A DNA stretch of 64,000 nucleotides from the NCBI GenBank assembly GCA_024331125.1, contig JANDJI010000002.1:248001-312000 (forward strand), read 5' to 3'. The notes under the pieces are model-generated. The model ran no database searches, had not been told where the DNA came from, and saw only the letters and a program-made list of their open reading frames with translations. The position numbers and the translations under genes are program-made. The stretch is from Nitrospira sp. (GTDB lineage: Bacteria > Nitrospirota > Nitrospiria > Nitrospirales > Nitrospiraceae). Below are positions 26,894 through 35,085 of this stretch, piece after piece (the stretch's first letter is position 1; each line of letters starts with the position of its first letter).

Positions 26894-27262
26894 GAAATGA
26901 CGGCGGTCGGTTGTGAGGATCTCCCGAACTCGTAAGCGTTCAGCGACTGCGACAAGAGACGCATCCACAAATCCGAGGCGTGCGTCCTGATATTGCTCCA
27001 TCACTGCCACGGTTCTGGTCAGATCCGCTTGGCTCAATGGTTCTATTCGGACCTCACCGCGCTGGACGGATCGCATAAAACGTATCTCTGCGGCGGCGCC
27101 TAAGTATGTGCCGATCAAGTAGCAAACTTCAGGAAGGATGGTCACGGGAACCACGAGTTGTTGCCGCCCTGTTTCGAGGAACGCGCGGATACGGCCGTGC
27201 CACTCGTCATCTTCGTCGGCCATGGCATAGAGCGGACCGGTGTCCGTGAGGATGGATTTCAC
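26846..27262 (-). CDS. vapC: PIN-domain toxin, VapC type (module 3)
   Basis: 138 residues. D7 in ILTDTGPLYAM, Glu in ILPEVCYL, D in FVDASLVAVAE and D in LTTDRRHF give the four acidic positions of PIN ribonucleases. The C-terminal HFSLVRPRH segment is normal for the family and reaches 48 bases into the end of the convergent epimerase gene. Its start overlaps vapB by 4 bases. Confidence 0.88.
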   Translation of the reverse strand: MKSILTDTGPLYAMADEDDEWHGRIRAFLETGRQQLVVPVTILPEVCYLIGTYLGAAAEIRFMRSVQRGEVRIEPLSQADLTRTVAVMEQYQDARLGFVDASLVAVAERLRVREILTTDRRHFSLVRPRHCTGFTLRP

Positions 27263-27504
27263 CGTTTTTTGGTTCTCTTATAAAGGCTGGTCCAGAGGAG
27301 TTCTTCCGAATGCTCGGCGATATCCTTTCGTCCGCTTCGACCGAGGCCCAGGAAAGACGGCAAGGCCCGGGCCGGCTGACGCCGGTCGACGTATTCCTCG
27401 AGCGCCGTCCGAATAGCTGCCGACACACTCATGTGCTCCTTGCTCGCGATCTTTCGTAACGATTCCAATAACGATTCATCGGCGAAGATCGTGGTTCTTT
27501 TCAT
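27259..27504 (-). CDS. vapB: Ribbon-helix-helix antitoxin (module 3)
   Basis: 81 residues. MKRTTIFADESLLESLRKIA then SVSAAIRTALEEYV is a ribbon-helix-helix DNA-binding fold, followed by a toxin-binding tail. ATG 27504 is preferred because the fold begins there; a GTG at 27513 is possible. Promoter and inverted repeat lie just upstream. Confidence 0.85.
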   Translation of the reverse strand: MKRTTIFADESLLESLRKIASKEHMSVSAAIRTALEEYVDRRQPARALPSFLGLGRSGRKDIAEHSEELLWTSLYKRTKKR

Positions 27505-27506
27505 GT

Positions 27507-27557
27507 CATACACCTGATGTATGCGTGTATGCTATGCGATGGATGTATCCCTGTCAA
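27507..27557 (-). promoter_or_regulatory. vapBC-3 promoter and operator
   Basis: On the - strand TTGACA (27552-27557), 17-base spacer, TAGCAT (27529-27534). An inverted repeat CATACAC (27507-27513) and GTGTATG (27525-27531) overlaps the -10 and lies just before the start codon, in the expected place for autorepression by the ribbon-helix-helix protein. Confidence 0.65.
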
Positions 27558-27634
27558 GGTTTGTTTAGTGACGGTCGTTATGGCAACGGCCCATCATGCC
27601 GTCGTTTCGATTTAGAAGAGGGGAGAGAACTGTC

Positions 27635-28066
27635 ATGAGCGCTGATAGAAGCCGCGATCTTGCGTCGATCTGCCGTCGGTATGGCGTTGACAGCCTCTAC
27701 GCTTTTGGAAGCCGAGCTTCTGAGGTTGCACATGCCGTGAAAACCGGGCGATCGTTGACTGATTCGACCGGCTCAGATGTTGATATCGGTGTCCTGCCAC
27801 GCCCAGGCGCTTCCCTTGATCCGGTCGCGAAGGTTCGGTTGATGGCTGAATTAGAGGATGCGTTTGGCGTCGGCCGGGTCGATCTTGTCAGCTTGACGGA
27901 AGCGCCGCCATTTTTGGCCCTGGAGATCGTTCGTGGCGAGCTGTTGTACGAAGACGATCCGGATCGAATCGCGGAGTATGAATTGTTCGTGCTGCGCCGG
28001 GCGGCGGATTTGATTCCTTTTGAGCGGGAACGGGTGCGAAGTGTGCTTGCCGAGGCAGCGACGTGA
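27635..28066 (+). CDS. MNT-type nucleotidyltransferase (module 2)
   Basis: 143 residues from ATG 27635, which has a GGGGAGAG ribosome site; the open frame reaches 27596. LYAFGSRASE and GSDVDIGVL give the GS motif and D-x-D metal pair with an unusually long, Ser/Thr-containing loop between them. Antitoxin-like partner of a HEPN protein. It overlaps the following broken HEPN gene as GTGA. Confidence 0.85.
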   Translation: MSADRSRDLASICRRYGVDSLYAFGSRASEVAHAVKTGRSLTDSTGSDVDIGVLPRPGASLDPVAKVRLMAELEDAFGVGRVDLVSLTEAPPFLALEIVRGELLYEDDPDRIAEYELFVLRRAADLIPFERERVRSVLAEAAT

Positions 28067-28316
28067 CACGTTCACAGATCCGCGCGACGATTATCGCAGA
28101 TCGAGCGACGTGGGTACGGCGGATGGTGGAGGGGCTCCGGTCCCTCCCCGGCGACGACACGGACTCATTTCTCGGTGATCCGCGGACCGTTGCGGCGGCT
28201 GAATCGTACAAGAATTGTTTCACATTCGATCCTCTCGTCTGGCCGATATTGAGGATGTGCTTTCGGGGCTGCTTCGTTGGCTTCAAGCCCATCCGGACCT
28301 GATCGACCGGCCATGA
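28063..28316 (+). pseudogene. Broken HEPN (DUF86-like) toxin gene
   Basis: Starts at GTG overlapping the MNT stop. The first ~48 residues read like a DUF86/HepT protein, ending FLGDPRTVAAAESY, where the family continues with the helix that leads to the R-x4-H-x-Y nuclease motif. Here the frame runs into unrelated residues and stops at 28302; another frame to 28316 reads RLADIEDVLSGLLRWL and LIDRP. An internal deletion plus frameshift has removed the active site. The antitoxin gene beside it is intact. Confidence 0.6.
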
Positions 28317-28389
28317 CCGGAATAGGTCTCATGGGTCTTGGGTTGCATCGGCCTATCTTTCCGTTCGCGGTCAAGATCAAACAACGTTC

Positions 28390-29373
28390 ATGATGGCATC
28401 ATCCCCCTATGCATACCTGGTCCCTCTCAGTTCATTCGTCGTGACGTGGATGGCCGTGCTCCTGTCGCTTCGCTGGTTTTCCGGTCGGGCTCTCGATCAT
28501 CCCAACGAGCGTTCGTTGCACCAGCGGCCGGTTCCGAGAACCGGCGGCATCGGGGTGGCGGTGGGCATTGCCGTCGGTGCGTTGTCGGTCTCACCGGGTG
28601 AGTGGTGGCCGTTGTGGATCGGCGCCGCCGTTTTGGTCGCGGTCTCCTTTGTTGATGATCTGGTCGGGCTGCCGGTGGTGGGTCGGCTGGTCGTTCATGT
28701 GCTCGCAGCGGGGGGGCTGGTCGGCAGGCTCCTGGTCGAGGACCTTGGATGGGGATGGGGGATCGTGGCGATCATCACCGTGGTGTGGACGATCAACCTC
28801 TACAACTTCATGGACGGCATGGATGGCTTGGCCGGGGGCATGGCGCTTTTCGGATTTGGGTTTTTGGCGATGGCGGCATGGCCGGCCGGCGACCATTCGC
28901 TCATGTTCGTGAGTCTGTCGATTGCGGCGGCGGCGGGAGCCTTTTTGTGGTTTAATTTTCCTCCGGCTCGCATTTTTCTGGGCGATGCCGGCTCGACAAC
29001 GTTGGGCTTTCTCGCGGCTGGTCTAGGGCTGATCGGGTGGAAAAACGGGACCTGGTCGCTGGGTGTTCCGCTGTTGGTGTTTTCGCCTTTCATTGTTGAT
29101 GCGTCGGTCACACTGGTGAAACGCCTCATACGCGGCGAAAAGGTCTGGCAAGCTCACCGATCGCACTTTTATCAGCGATTGGTGCTGGCCGGATGGGGCC
29201 ATCGCAAGACCGCTTTGGCCGAATATGGCGTGATGGTGTTGTGCGGATTCAGCGCGCTGGGATTTCAACAGGCATCGGATGGCATACGATTGGGAATTGT
29301 GGGAATCTGGGCGTTGGCATTTCTCGGTTTCGCTCAGTCCGTGTCGATGATCGAACGCCGGCTGTCAACGTAG
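28390..29373 (+). CDS. WecA/WbpL-like undecaprenyl-phosphate sugar-1-phosphate transferase
   Basis: 327 residues, polytopic inner-membrane enzyme with about ten hydrophobic segments. NLYNFMDGMDGLAGG near 136-150 and FLGDAGSTTLGF near 196-207 are the catalytic signatures of the MraY/WecA family. It starts glycan synthesis by loading a HexNAc-1-phosphate onto undecaprenyl phosphate. Fits with the WbpV-like gene at 25883 as a split pair. No peptidoglycan context, so MraY is unlikely. Confidence 0.9.
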   Translation: MMASSPYAYLVPLSSFVVTWMAVLLSLRWFSGRALDHPNERSLHQRPVPRTGGIGVAVGIAVGALSVSPGEWWPLWIGAAVLVAVSFVDDLVGLPVVGRLVVHVLAAGGLVGRLLVEDLGWGWGIVAIITVVWTINLYNFMDGMDGLAGGMALFGFGFLAMAAWPAGDHSLMFVSLSIAAAAGAFLWFNFPPARIFLGDAGSTTLGFLAAGLGLIGWKNGTWSLGVPLLVFSPFIVDASVTLVKRLIRGEKVWQAHRSHFYQRLVLAGWGHRKTALAEYGVMVLCGFSALGFQQASDGIRLGIVGIWALAFLGFAQSVSMIERRLST

Positions 29374-29398
29374 AGAGTGCGTGGTGGAGGAAAATCAC

Positions 29399-30232
29399 AT
29401 GCCACCCCGTCCGGAGAAGGAGGAGATTGACGTTCGCCATTGGGAGCGCAGATCATCTCCCCCTCTAGGCAACAAAAGGGATGTATTGCGGTGGGCCGTT
29501 CGGTTGCGCGACGAAGGCCGGCTGTTTCACAGGGGTGACGCGGAACTTGAAGATGTGTTCGCAGGGAGCATCGACCGGTTCTGTGATATCGCCGTGGCGC
29601 TGCGAGAAGCCCCTCGGATACTGGATGTAGGGGCGGGTCATGGACTTCTTCTGGCTTTGCTGCGGGAACTTGGACATGAGTGTCATGCTCTCGATGTTCA
29701 GGATCAGGTGTCGGTCCATCCGGATATCTATGGCAAAGGGATTGCATTTGCGCTCTGCAATGTAGAAGTTGATCCCATTCCCTATCCCGATGCATCGTTC
29801 GACGCGGTGGTTTGTTGCCAGGTCTTGGAACATTTCACCCATTCGCATCTCCCGGCGATGAAGGAGATCTACCGAGTTTTGAGACCGGGCGGTATCGTGG
29901 AAGTTGACGTGCCGAACGCCGTGAGCTTTCGAAATCGCAGCCGGATGTTGCGCGGGAAACATATCACGTACGACTACGAGGAGCACTATCTGCACGCCAC
30001 GCCGATTCTCTACAAAGGGATGTCTTTTTTCCCCCGCCGCCACAACCGCGAATTCACTCAAGAGGATCTCACCACCTTGCTGAAGGTCTCAGGATTTCGC
30101 AACGTGGACGTGCGGTTCCTTAAATCCAGACGGTATCGTGAAGGAGTGGAGCGGTTCAAATCCATCGGGACCGCCCTGAAAGATTTGGTACCTTCGCTGC
30201 GAAAATCACTCATCGCGTTTGCGGTCAAGTAG
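29399..30232 (+). CDS. SAM-dependent methyltransferase
   Basis: 277 residues from ATG 29399, preceded at 9 bases by GGAGG; GTG 29381 is the alternative. ILDVGAGHGLLLALL is the SAM motif, FDAVVCCQVLEHF and VLRPGGIVEVDVPN are motifs of class I enzymes. C-terminus is basic. Two bases separate it from the ligase gene. Probably modifies the glycan or its lipid carrier; substrate unknown. Confidence 0.82.
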   Translation: MPPRPEKEEIDVRHWERRSSPPLGNKRDVLRWAVRLRDEGRLFHRGDAELEDVFAGSIDRFCDIAVALREAPRILDVGAGHGLLLALLRELGHECHALDVQDQVSVHPDIYGKGIAFALCNVEVDPIPYPDASFDAVVCCQVLEHFTHSHLPAMKEIYRVLRPGGIVEVDVPNAVSFRNRSRMLRGKHITYDYEEHYLHATPILYKGMSFFPRRHNREFTQEDLTTLLKVSGFRNVDVRFLKSRRYREGVERFKSIGTALKDLVPSLRKSLIAFAVK

Positions 30233-30234
30233 GC

Positions 30235-31458
30235 ATGTTATCGTGGAAGAACGTTCAAACACGCGCGCGTGCGGTTGCCGGGTGGGGGGTCGTGGCCTTA
30301 GGATTCAGCATTCCAATCTCCACCAGTCTCGATGGAATCCTTTTGGTCATCACCATTGCCGCCTGGATCGTCAGCGGGGGCTTTAATGAATTACCCAAGA
30401 TTGCCCGCGAGAATGGGTTTGTGCTGCTGCTGCCCGGTTTATTCGTTCTGATCGGCTTGGGGACGGCGCATGGCCTCATTCCGTTTGGCGAAAGGGTCCG
30501 ATACCTCAGGAAATACGATGATTTGTTGTTTCCTTTGATGTTTGTTCCCCTCTTTCGCGATCCGGCTGTGCGCGAGCGCGGCCTCTGGGCGTTCGGTATC
30601 AGTATGGGGCTCACTCTTATGATCTCGCTGGGGTTGGCTACCGGATGGGTTCCCAAAACTACTTGGCTTCAGGGAGATTCGAGCAACGCGACGGTGTTTA
30701 AGCGGCAAATCACCCATAATATCTTGATGGCCTTTGCCGCGTTCGTTTTTGCGGAGATCGCGGTCAGGCGGCACGTGCTCTGGCAACGGTACGGATTAGG
30801 TCTATTGGCGCTCGGTGCGGTCGTTGATGTGTTTATGCTGGTGCAGGGGAGGACCGGGCAGGCCATTCTAAGCGTATTGATTGTGTTGTGGGGGCAACGT
30901 CGTTTGGGAGTCCGTGGCTTGTTTATGGGGGCGACAGCAGTCGTGTTTCTGCTTGCCTTTTCCTATGCAGTGTCTCCCGTGTTTCAAAAACGTATGGAGA
31001 AGACGGTTATGGAAATGGAACGGGCGCAGGTCGAGACAGTGGCTCCTGAAAGCTCTTCCGTCGGACTTCGTATGGAATGGTACAAGAACACGATCCGGTT
31101 GATTGCCGTGCATCCTTTCGTGGGGGTCGGGACGGGAAGTTTTGCCGAGGCGTATCGTTCGACGGTTACCGATCCCGAAGCGGTAAGACCGGCGCACCCC
31201 CATAACCAGTATTTGCTGACGGCGGCGGAATTGGGGATCATCGGCTCGGTTTTACTGCTTGCCGTATTCGGAAGGCTTTGGTGGGAGTCTCGGCATTCCA
31301 ATGCAGGTTTGTACGGAGAATTGAGGCAAGGTATCGTGGTCGCCATGGCCGTGGGCTGCCTCTTCAATTCGCTGCTGTTGGATCACACCGAGGGACTCTT
31401 GTTCGCATGGGTCCTCAGTATGGCGCTGGCCGGCGAAGGGACTAAGGAACTGTTATGA
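30235..31458 (+). CDS. O-antigen ligase family protein
   Basis: 407 residues, about ten to twelve hydrophobic segments and one large periplasmic loop (about 250-330). The Wzy_C/WaaL signature is visible: GVGTGSFAEAYRS followed by HPHNQYLLTAAELGIIG with the conserved His. It joins the exported polysaccharide to lipid A-core or another acceptor on the periplasmic side. With an ABC exporter present, ligase is more likely than a Wzy polymerase. Confidence 0.85.
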   Translation: MLSWKNVQTRARAVAGWGVVALGFSIPISTSLDGILLVITIAAWIVSGGFNELPKIARENGFVLLLPGLFVLIGLGTAHGLIPFGERVRYLRKYDDLLFPLMFVPLFRDPAVRERGLWAFGISMGLTLMISLGLATGWVPKTTWLQGDSSNATVFKRQITHNILMAFAAFVFAEIAVRRHVLWQRYGLGLLALGAVVDVFMLVQGRTGQAILSVLIVLWGQRRLGVRGLFMGATAVVFLLAFSYAVSPVFQKRMEKTVMEMERAQVETVAPESSSVGLRMEWYKNTIRLIAVHPFVGVGTGSFAEAYRSTVTDPEAVRPAHPHNQYLLTAAELGIIGSVLLLAVFGRLWWESRHSNAGLYGELRQGIVVAMAVGCLFNSLLLDHTEGLLFAWVLSMALAGEGTKELL

Positions 31459-31471
31459 CGAAGGAAGAGCG

Positions 31472-32284
31472 TTGAAAATTTCCGTCTATATCATCGCCTA
31501 CAACGAAGCGGGCAAGATCGCCGACGCGGTGAACAGCGTTCTCTGGGCCGATGAAGTGGTGGTGGCCGACTCAAACAGCACGGACGGCACCGACAACATT
31601 GCACAGGCGCTCGGGGCCAAGGTCGTCCAAATTCCCTTTCAAGGGTTTGGGCATTTACGCAACCGGGCGGTCGAGGCCTGTCAGCATGAATGGATCTTCA
31701 GCCTGGACACGGATGAGATGTGCACTCCAGAAGTGCGAGACGAAATTTTGACGCTGCTGTCCGGAACACCGGCTCACGATGTGTATCTCGTGCCGCGCCG
31801 GAATTATTTCATGGGCCGCTGGATCAAACATTCGGGGTGGTATCCCAATTTTCGTCAGCCGCAGTTGTTCCGGAAAGGTGCCATGAGATACACGGAGTTG
31901 CCCGTCCACGAAGGCTATGAACTGTTGACCGACAAGCCGGTCGGCCGGCTGCGCCACGCCATCTGGCAGATTCCGTTTCGGGACTTTGAAGAGGTGGTCA
32001 AAAAGGCCAATCGGTACTCCACGCTTGGCGCTCAGAAGCTGGATGGCAAGCGAGTGTCCATGGGAGCGGCCCTTTGGCATGCGAGCTGGTCATTTCTCAA
32101 ACATTACTTCGCCAAGCGGGGATTGTTGGACGGCTGGCCCGGCTTCGTCATCGCCTTCGGCAATTTCGAAGGCACCTTTTACCGATATGCGAAGCGATTT
32201 GAGCGACAAGAACAGTGGGCGATTCCCAAGCAACCGCCCCTGCGGCGACCGGATCCCCCTCTTCAGAATGAAGATCGAGAATGA
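31472..32284 (+). CDS. Family 2 glycosyltransferase, WaaE/KdtX-like
   Basis: 270 residues, TTG start with GGAAGAG a few bases upstream. KISVYIIAYNEAGKI, WADEVVVADSNSTDGT and FSLDTDEMCTPE match the LPS-core glucosyltransferase group (WaaE/KdtX). C-terminal KHYFAKRGLLDGWPGFVIA is the membrane-associated segment of that group. Probably builds the core oligosaccharide, next to the heptosyltransferase-like gene below. ATGA overlap with the next gene. Confidence 0.87.
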   Translation: MKISVYIIAYNEAGKIADAVNSVLWADEVVVADSNSTDGTDNIAQALGAKVVQIPFQGFGHLRNRAVEACQHEWIFSLDTDEMCTPEVRDEILTLLSGTPAHDVYLVPRRNYFMGRWIKHSGWYPNFRQPQLFRKGAMRYTELPVHEGYELLTDKPVGRLRHAIWQIPFRDFEEVVKKANRYSTLGAQKLDGKRVSMGAALWHASWSFLKHYFAKRGLLDGWPGFVIAFGNFEGTFYRYAKRFERQEQWAIPKQPPLRRPDPPLQNEDRE

Positions 32285-33096
32285 AAACGGCGGTCATCGT
32301 TACGACGTACAATCGTCCCGATGCTCTAGCCTGTGTGTTGGAGGGGTATTCCCATCAAAGTGATCAAGACTTTGTGCTCGTCGTGGCGGATGACGGTTCG
32401 ACCGATGAGACGGCGGCGGTCATCCGTTCGTTCCAACGGCGCGGGACCGTGCCGCTCACGCACGTCTGGCACGAAGACCAAGGATTTCGCGCCGCGGCAA
32501 TCCGCAATCGGGCGGTCGCGACGACGGACGCGGAGTACATTGTTTTTACCGACGGAGATTGTGTGCCGTCCCGCCGGTTTGTCGAAGCCCACAAATCCCT
32601 GGCCGAGGCCGGTTATTTTTTGGGTTCCAACCGCGTCTTGCTGGGCGAGACTTTGACCAAGCGGGTGTTGCGCGAGCATCTGCCGATCCATCAATGGGGA
32701 TGGACCGATTGGGCGGGCCAGTGGATGAAACGAGAGGTCAATCGGCTGCTGCCGTTGCTGAGGCTGCCTGATTGGCCGTTTCGCAAGTTGGCGCCGAATC
32801 GATGGGAAGGGATTAAGACCTGCAATCTCTCCGTTTGGCGACATGATTTGGCTCGCGTCAACGGCTTAGACGAAGTGTACGAAGGCTGGGGACTTGAGGA
32901 CTCCGATCTGGTGATCCGGTTGCTTCACGCTGACGTCAAACATAAAAGCGCCCGGTTCGCGGCGCCGGTATTTCACCTCTGGCATCCGGAACAGGATCGT
33001 TCGTCGTTGCCGGAAAACCGGGCACGGTTGGAGGTGCTGCTCCAGTCGGATCGGGTTCGCTCGGTCAAGGGAATGGATCGTTATCAGGCTGCATGA
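32281..33096 (+). CDS. Family 2 glycosyltransferase with galactosyltransferase-type C-terminus
   Basis: 271 residues. KTAVIVTTYNRPDALACVLE and VADDGSTDET open the domain; FTDGDCVPS has the metal acids; GLDEVYEGWGLEDSDLVIRL near 195-214 is the Glyco_transf_7C motif. Core or O-chain assembly enzyme, donor unknown. Confidence 0.87.
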   Translation: MKTAVIVTTYNRPDALACVLEGYSHQSDQDFVLVVADDGSTDETAAVIRSFQRRGTVPLTHVWHEDQGFRAAAIRNRAVATTDAEYIVFTDGDCVPSRRFVEAHKSLAEAGYFLGSNRVLLGETLTKRVLREHLPIHQWGWTDWAGQWMKREVNRLLPLLRLPDWPFRKLAPNRWEGIKTCNLSVWRHDLARVNGLDEVYEGWGLEDSDLVIRLLHADVKHKSARFAAPVFHLWHPEQDRSSLPENRARLEVLLQSDRVRSVKGMDRYQAA

Positions 33097-33102
33097 AGTA
33101 AG

Positions 33103-33957
33103 GTGGCTATGCTCTTGATTACCTCATGCCCGGCCGGTTGTGACACAGGATTCCGAGAGACCGACATCGTCATGCCCGAGGGCCGGTTGCTGGTTTGCAC
33201 GGCATGTGGGCACCTCGTGAGCCAGATCGAGGAAACCGACTACCTCGCGGCGCTCGCCAAATTCGACACGGAAACCGGCACGTTGCCGAGCCCGCTCTCG
33301 CAGAGGCGTCATGATCAGCGGGCCAGGCGGTTGTTCGCACGGGTGCGTGAACTGCTTGATCTTGGGTCGGGTGCGCCGTTTCGTATGCTCGACGTCGGGT
33401 GCTCCAGCGGAGTATTGCTGCTCAGTGCGAAGAAGGAAGGGATCGAGGTCGAAGGCGTGGAACCGGCACAACGGGCGGCAGAGGCGGCGCAGGCGGCCGG
33501 GTTGACGGTGTTTGCCGGGACGTTGAACGAGGCTCGGTATCCGGCCGAGCGATTTCAAGCCGTGACCATGATGGAAGTGATCGAGCACCTCCGTCGGCCG
33601 ATTGACGTGGTGAAAGAAATCTGGAATATCTTGGTGCCCGGTGGAATCCTGGTGATCGGGACCGGCAATGCCGACAGTTGGACCGTCTCGGTCATGCGCG
33701 AGCGCTGGGATTATTTTCACATGGAGCGCTACGGGGGGCATATCAGCTTTTTTACGCCCCGTTCGCTGGAACGATTGGCCGGCCGCTGTGGATTTCGGAT
33801 TGAACGGCTGGAGACCAAGCGCGTGCGGTTCGCGGAGTCGTTTCAAGCATCCCACGTGGTGTACCGGACATTGAAAATTGTGGCCGAAGTGTTAAACGTG
33901 CCGGCCATGTGGTGCCACAAGGGCCACGACATGCTGGCGTTCTTGAGAAAGGTGTGA
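33103..33957 (+). CDS. SAM-dependent methyltransferase
   Basis: 284 residues, GTG start (ATG 33109 possible). N-terminal Cys residues (SCPAGCD, CTACGH) look like a zinc ribbon; MLDVGCSSGVLLL is the SAM motif, followed by VTMMEVIEHL and LVPGGILVIGTGN. Sixth methyltransferase of the locus. GTG of the next gene follows the stop immediately. Confidence 0.82.
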   Translation: MAMLLITSCPAGCDTGFRETDIVMPEGRLLVCTACGHLVSQIEETDYLAALAKFDTETGTLPSPLSQRRHDQRARRLFARVRELLDLGSGAPFRMLDVGCSSGVLLLSAKKEGIEVEGVEPAQRAAEAAQAAGLTVFAGTLNEARYPAERFQAVTMMEVIEHLRRPIDVVKEIWNILVPGGILVIGTGNADSWTVSVMRERWDYFHMERYGGHISFFTPRSLERLAGRCGFRIERLETKRVRFAESFQASHVVYRTLKIVAEVLNVPAMWCHKGHDMLAFLRKV

Positions 33958-35085
33958 GTGATCGGCCCTCTTGCCCATGCCCTGGTGATCTGTACACGCC
34001 GCATCGGCGACGTGTTGCTGGCGACGCCCGTCGTCCGGTCCATCAAGACTGCTTATCCAACCGCCGCGATCGATATGTTGGTCTTTGAAGGGACTGAAGA
34101 CGTGATCTCGGCCAATCCCGACATTGATCGGGTCTGGACGGTCGCCGAACGTCCGACGACTGTTGCCCAGGCGAGGTTGTTGCGGTCTCTCTGGCGCCGG
34201 TACGATCTGGCCTTGTCGGTTTTGGCGGGGGACCGCCCGACCTTGTATGCGTGGGTCGCCGGACGATATCGGGTGGGAACGCTGCTGCCCGACAACAAGT
34301 CCTGGTGGAAACGGCGCCTGCTTGACCGGTGGATTCCATTTGACAATCGCAACGTCCACACGGTGGCCATGAACCTTCGTCTTGTGGAATCCTTGGGCCT
34401 CAAACCGCATGCCACGCCGATTGTGGAGTGGAGAACGGAGGATGAAGAGCAGGTTCGCCCGTTCTGCTCCGCCGGTGACGGTCGGTACGCTGTCCTCCAT
34501 GTCTCTCCGAAATTTGCCTATAAGATGTGGACGGTAGCCGGATGGACTGCCGTCGGAGCATGGTTGAATGAGCAAGGACTGACGGTGATTGTCACGGGAG
34601 GGAATACACTGGAGGAGCTGGCCTATTGCGAGGACGTGACGCGGCGCTTGCCGGAAGGCTCCGTCAATCTCGCCGGTCGACTCGGTCTTCCGGCGCTGGG
34701 TTGTCTCTTGAGCCGCGCGGCGGTGTATGTGGGAACCGATACGGCAGTGAGTCACATGGCGGCGGCGGTCGGTGTGCCGACGGTCGTGCTGTTCGGACCT
34801 TCCAATCCGGTCAAATGGGGGCCGTGGCCCAAGGATCACCCCCTTACCGGCGACAGTCCCTGGAACACGAGGGGGACCCAACGGCAGGGCAATGTCTTGC
34901 TCCTCCAGGGAGAAGGTGACTGCGTGCCCTGTTACGCCGAGGGCTGCAATCGGCACATTGACAGCCTGAGCGAGTGCCTTCAACAATTGCCGGCCGCTTC
35001 CGTCATTGACGCGGTTCGATCGATGCTTTCAATGAAGCTCCCTGAGCGAAGAGCGCCGTTGTCCATCATCTTGGGTCGCGCATGA
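33958..35085 (+). CDS. Family 9 glycosyltransferase (heptosyltransferase-like)
   Basis: 375 residues, GT-B. CTRRIGDVLLATPVVRSIK at the start and YVGTDTAVSHMAAAVGVPTVVLFGPSNPVKWGPW in the C-terminal domain are the family-9 signatures seen in WaaC/WaaF. Heptose addition to the LPS core is likely, but family 9 also includes other specificities, so no symbol is given. It overlaps the next gene by 4 bases. Confidence 0.87.
   Translation: MIGPLAHALVICTRRIGDVLLATPVVRSIKTAYPTAAIDMLVFEGTEDVISANPDIDRVWTVAERPTTVAQARLLRSLWRRYDLALSVLAGDRPTLYAWVAGRYRVGTLLPDNKSWWKRRLLDRWIPFDNRNVHTVAMNLRLVESLGLKPHATPIVEWRTEDEEQVRPFCSAGDGRYAVLHVSPKFAYKMWTVAGWTAVGAWLNEQGLTVIVTGGNTLEELAYCEDVTRRLPEGSVNLAGRLGLPALGCLLSRAAVYVGTDTAVSHMAAAVGVPTVVLFGPSNPVKWGPWPKDHPLTGDSPWNTRGTQRQGNVLLLQGEGDCVPCYAEGCNRHIDSLSECLQQLPAASVIDAVRSMLSMKLPERRAPLSIILGRA

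Noticed and set aside
28390..29373. MraY (peptidoglycan) assignment
   Set aside because: No mur or fts genes nearby, and the polysaccharide context with a WbpV-like gene favours a WecA/WbpL role.
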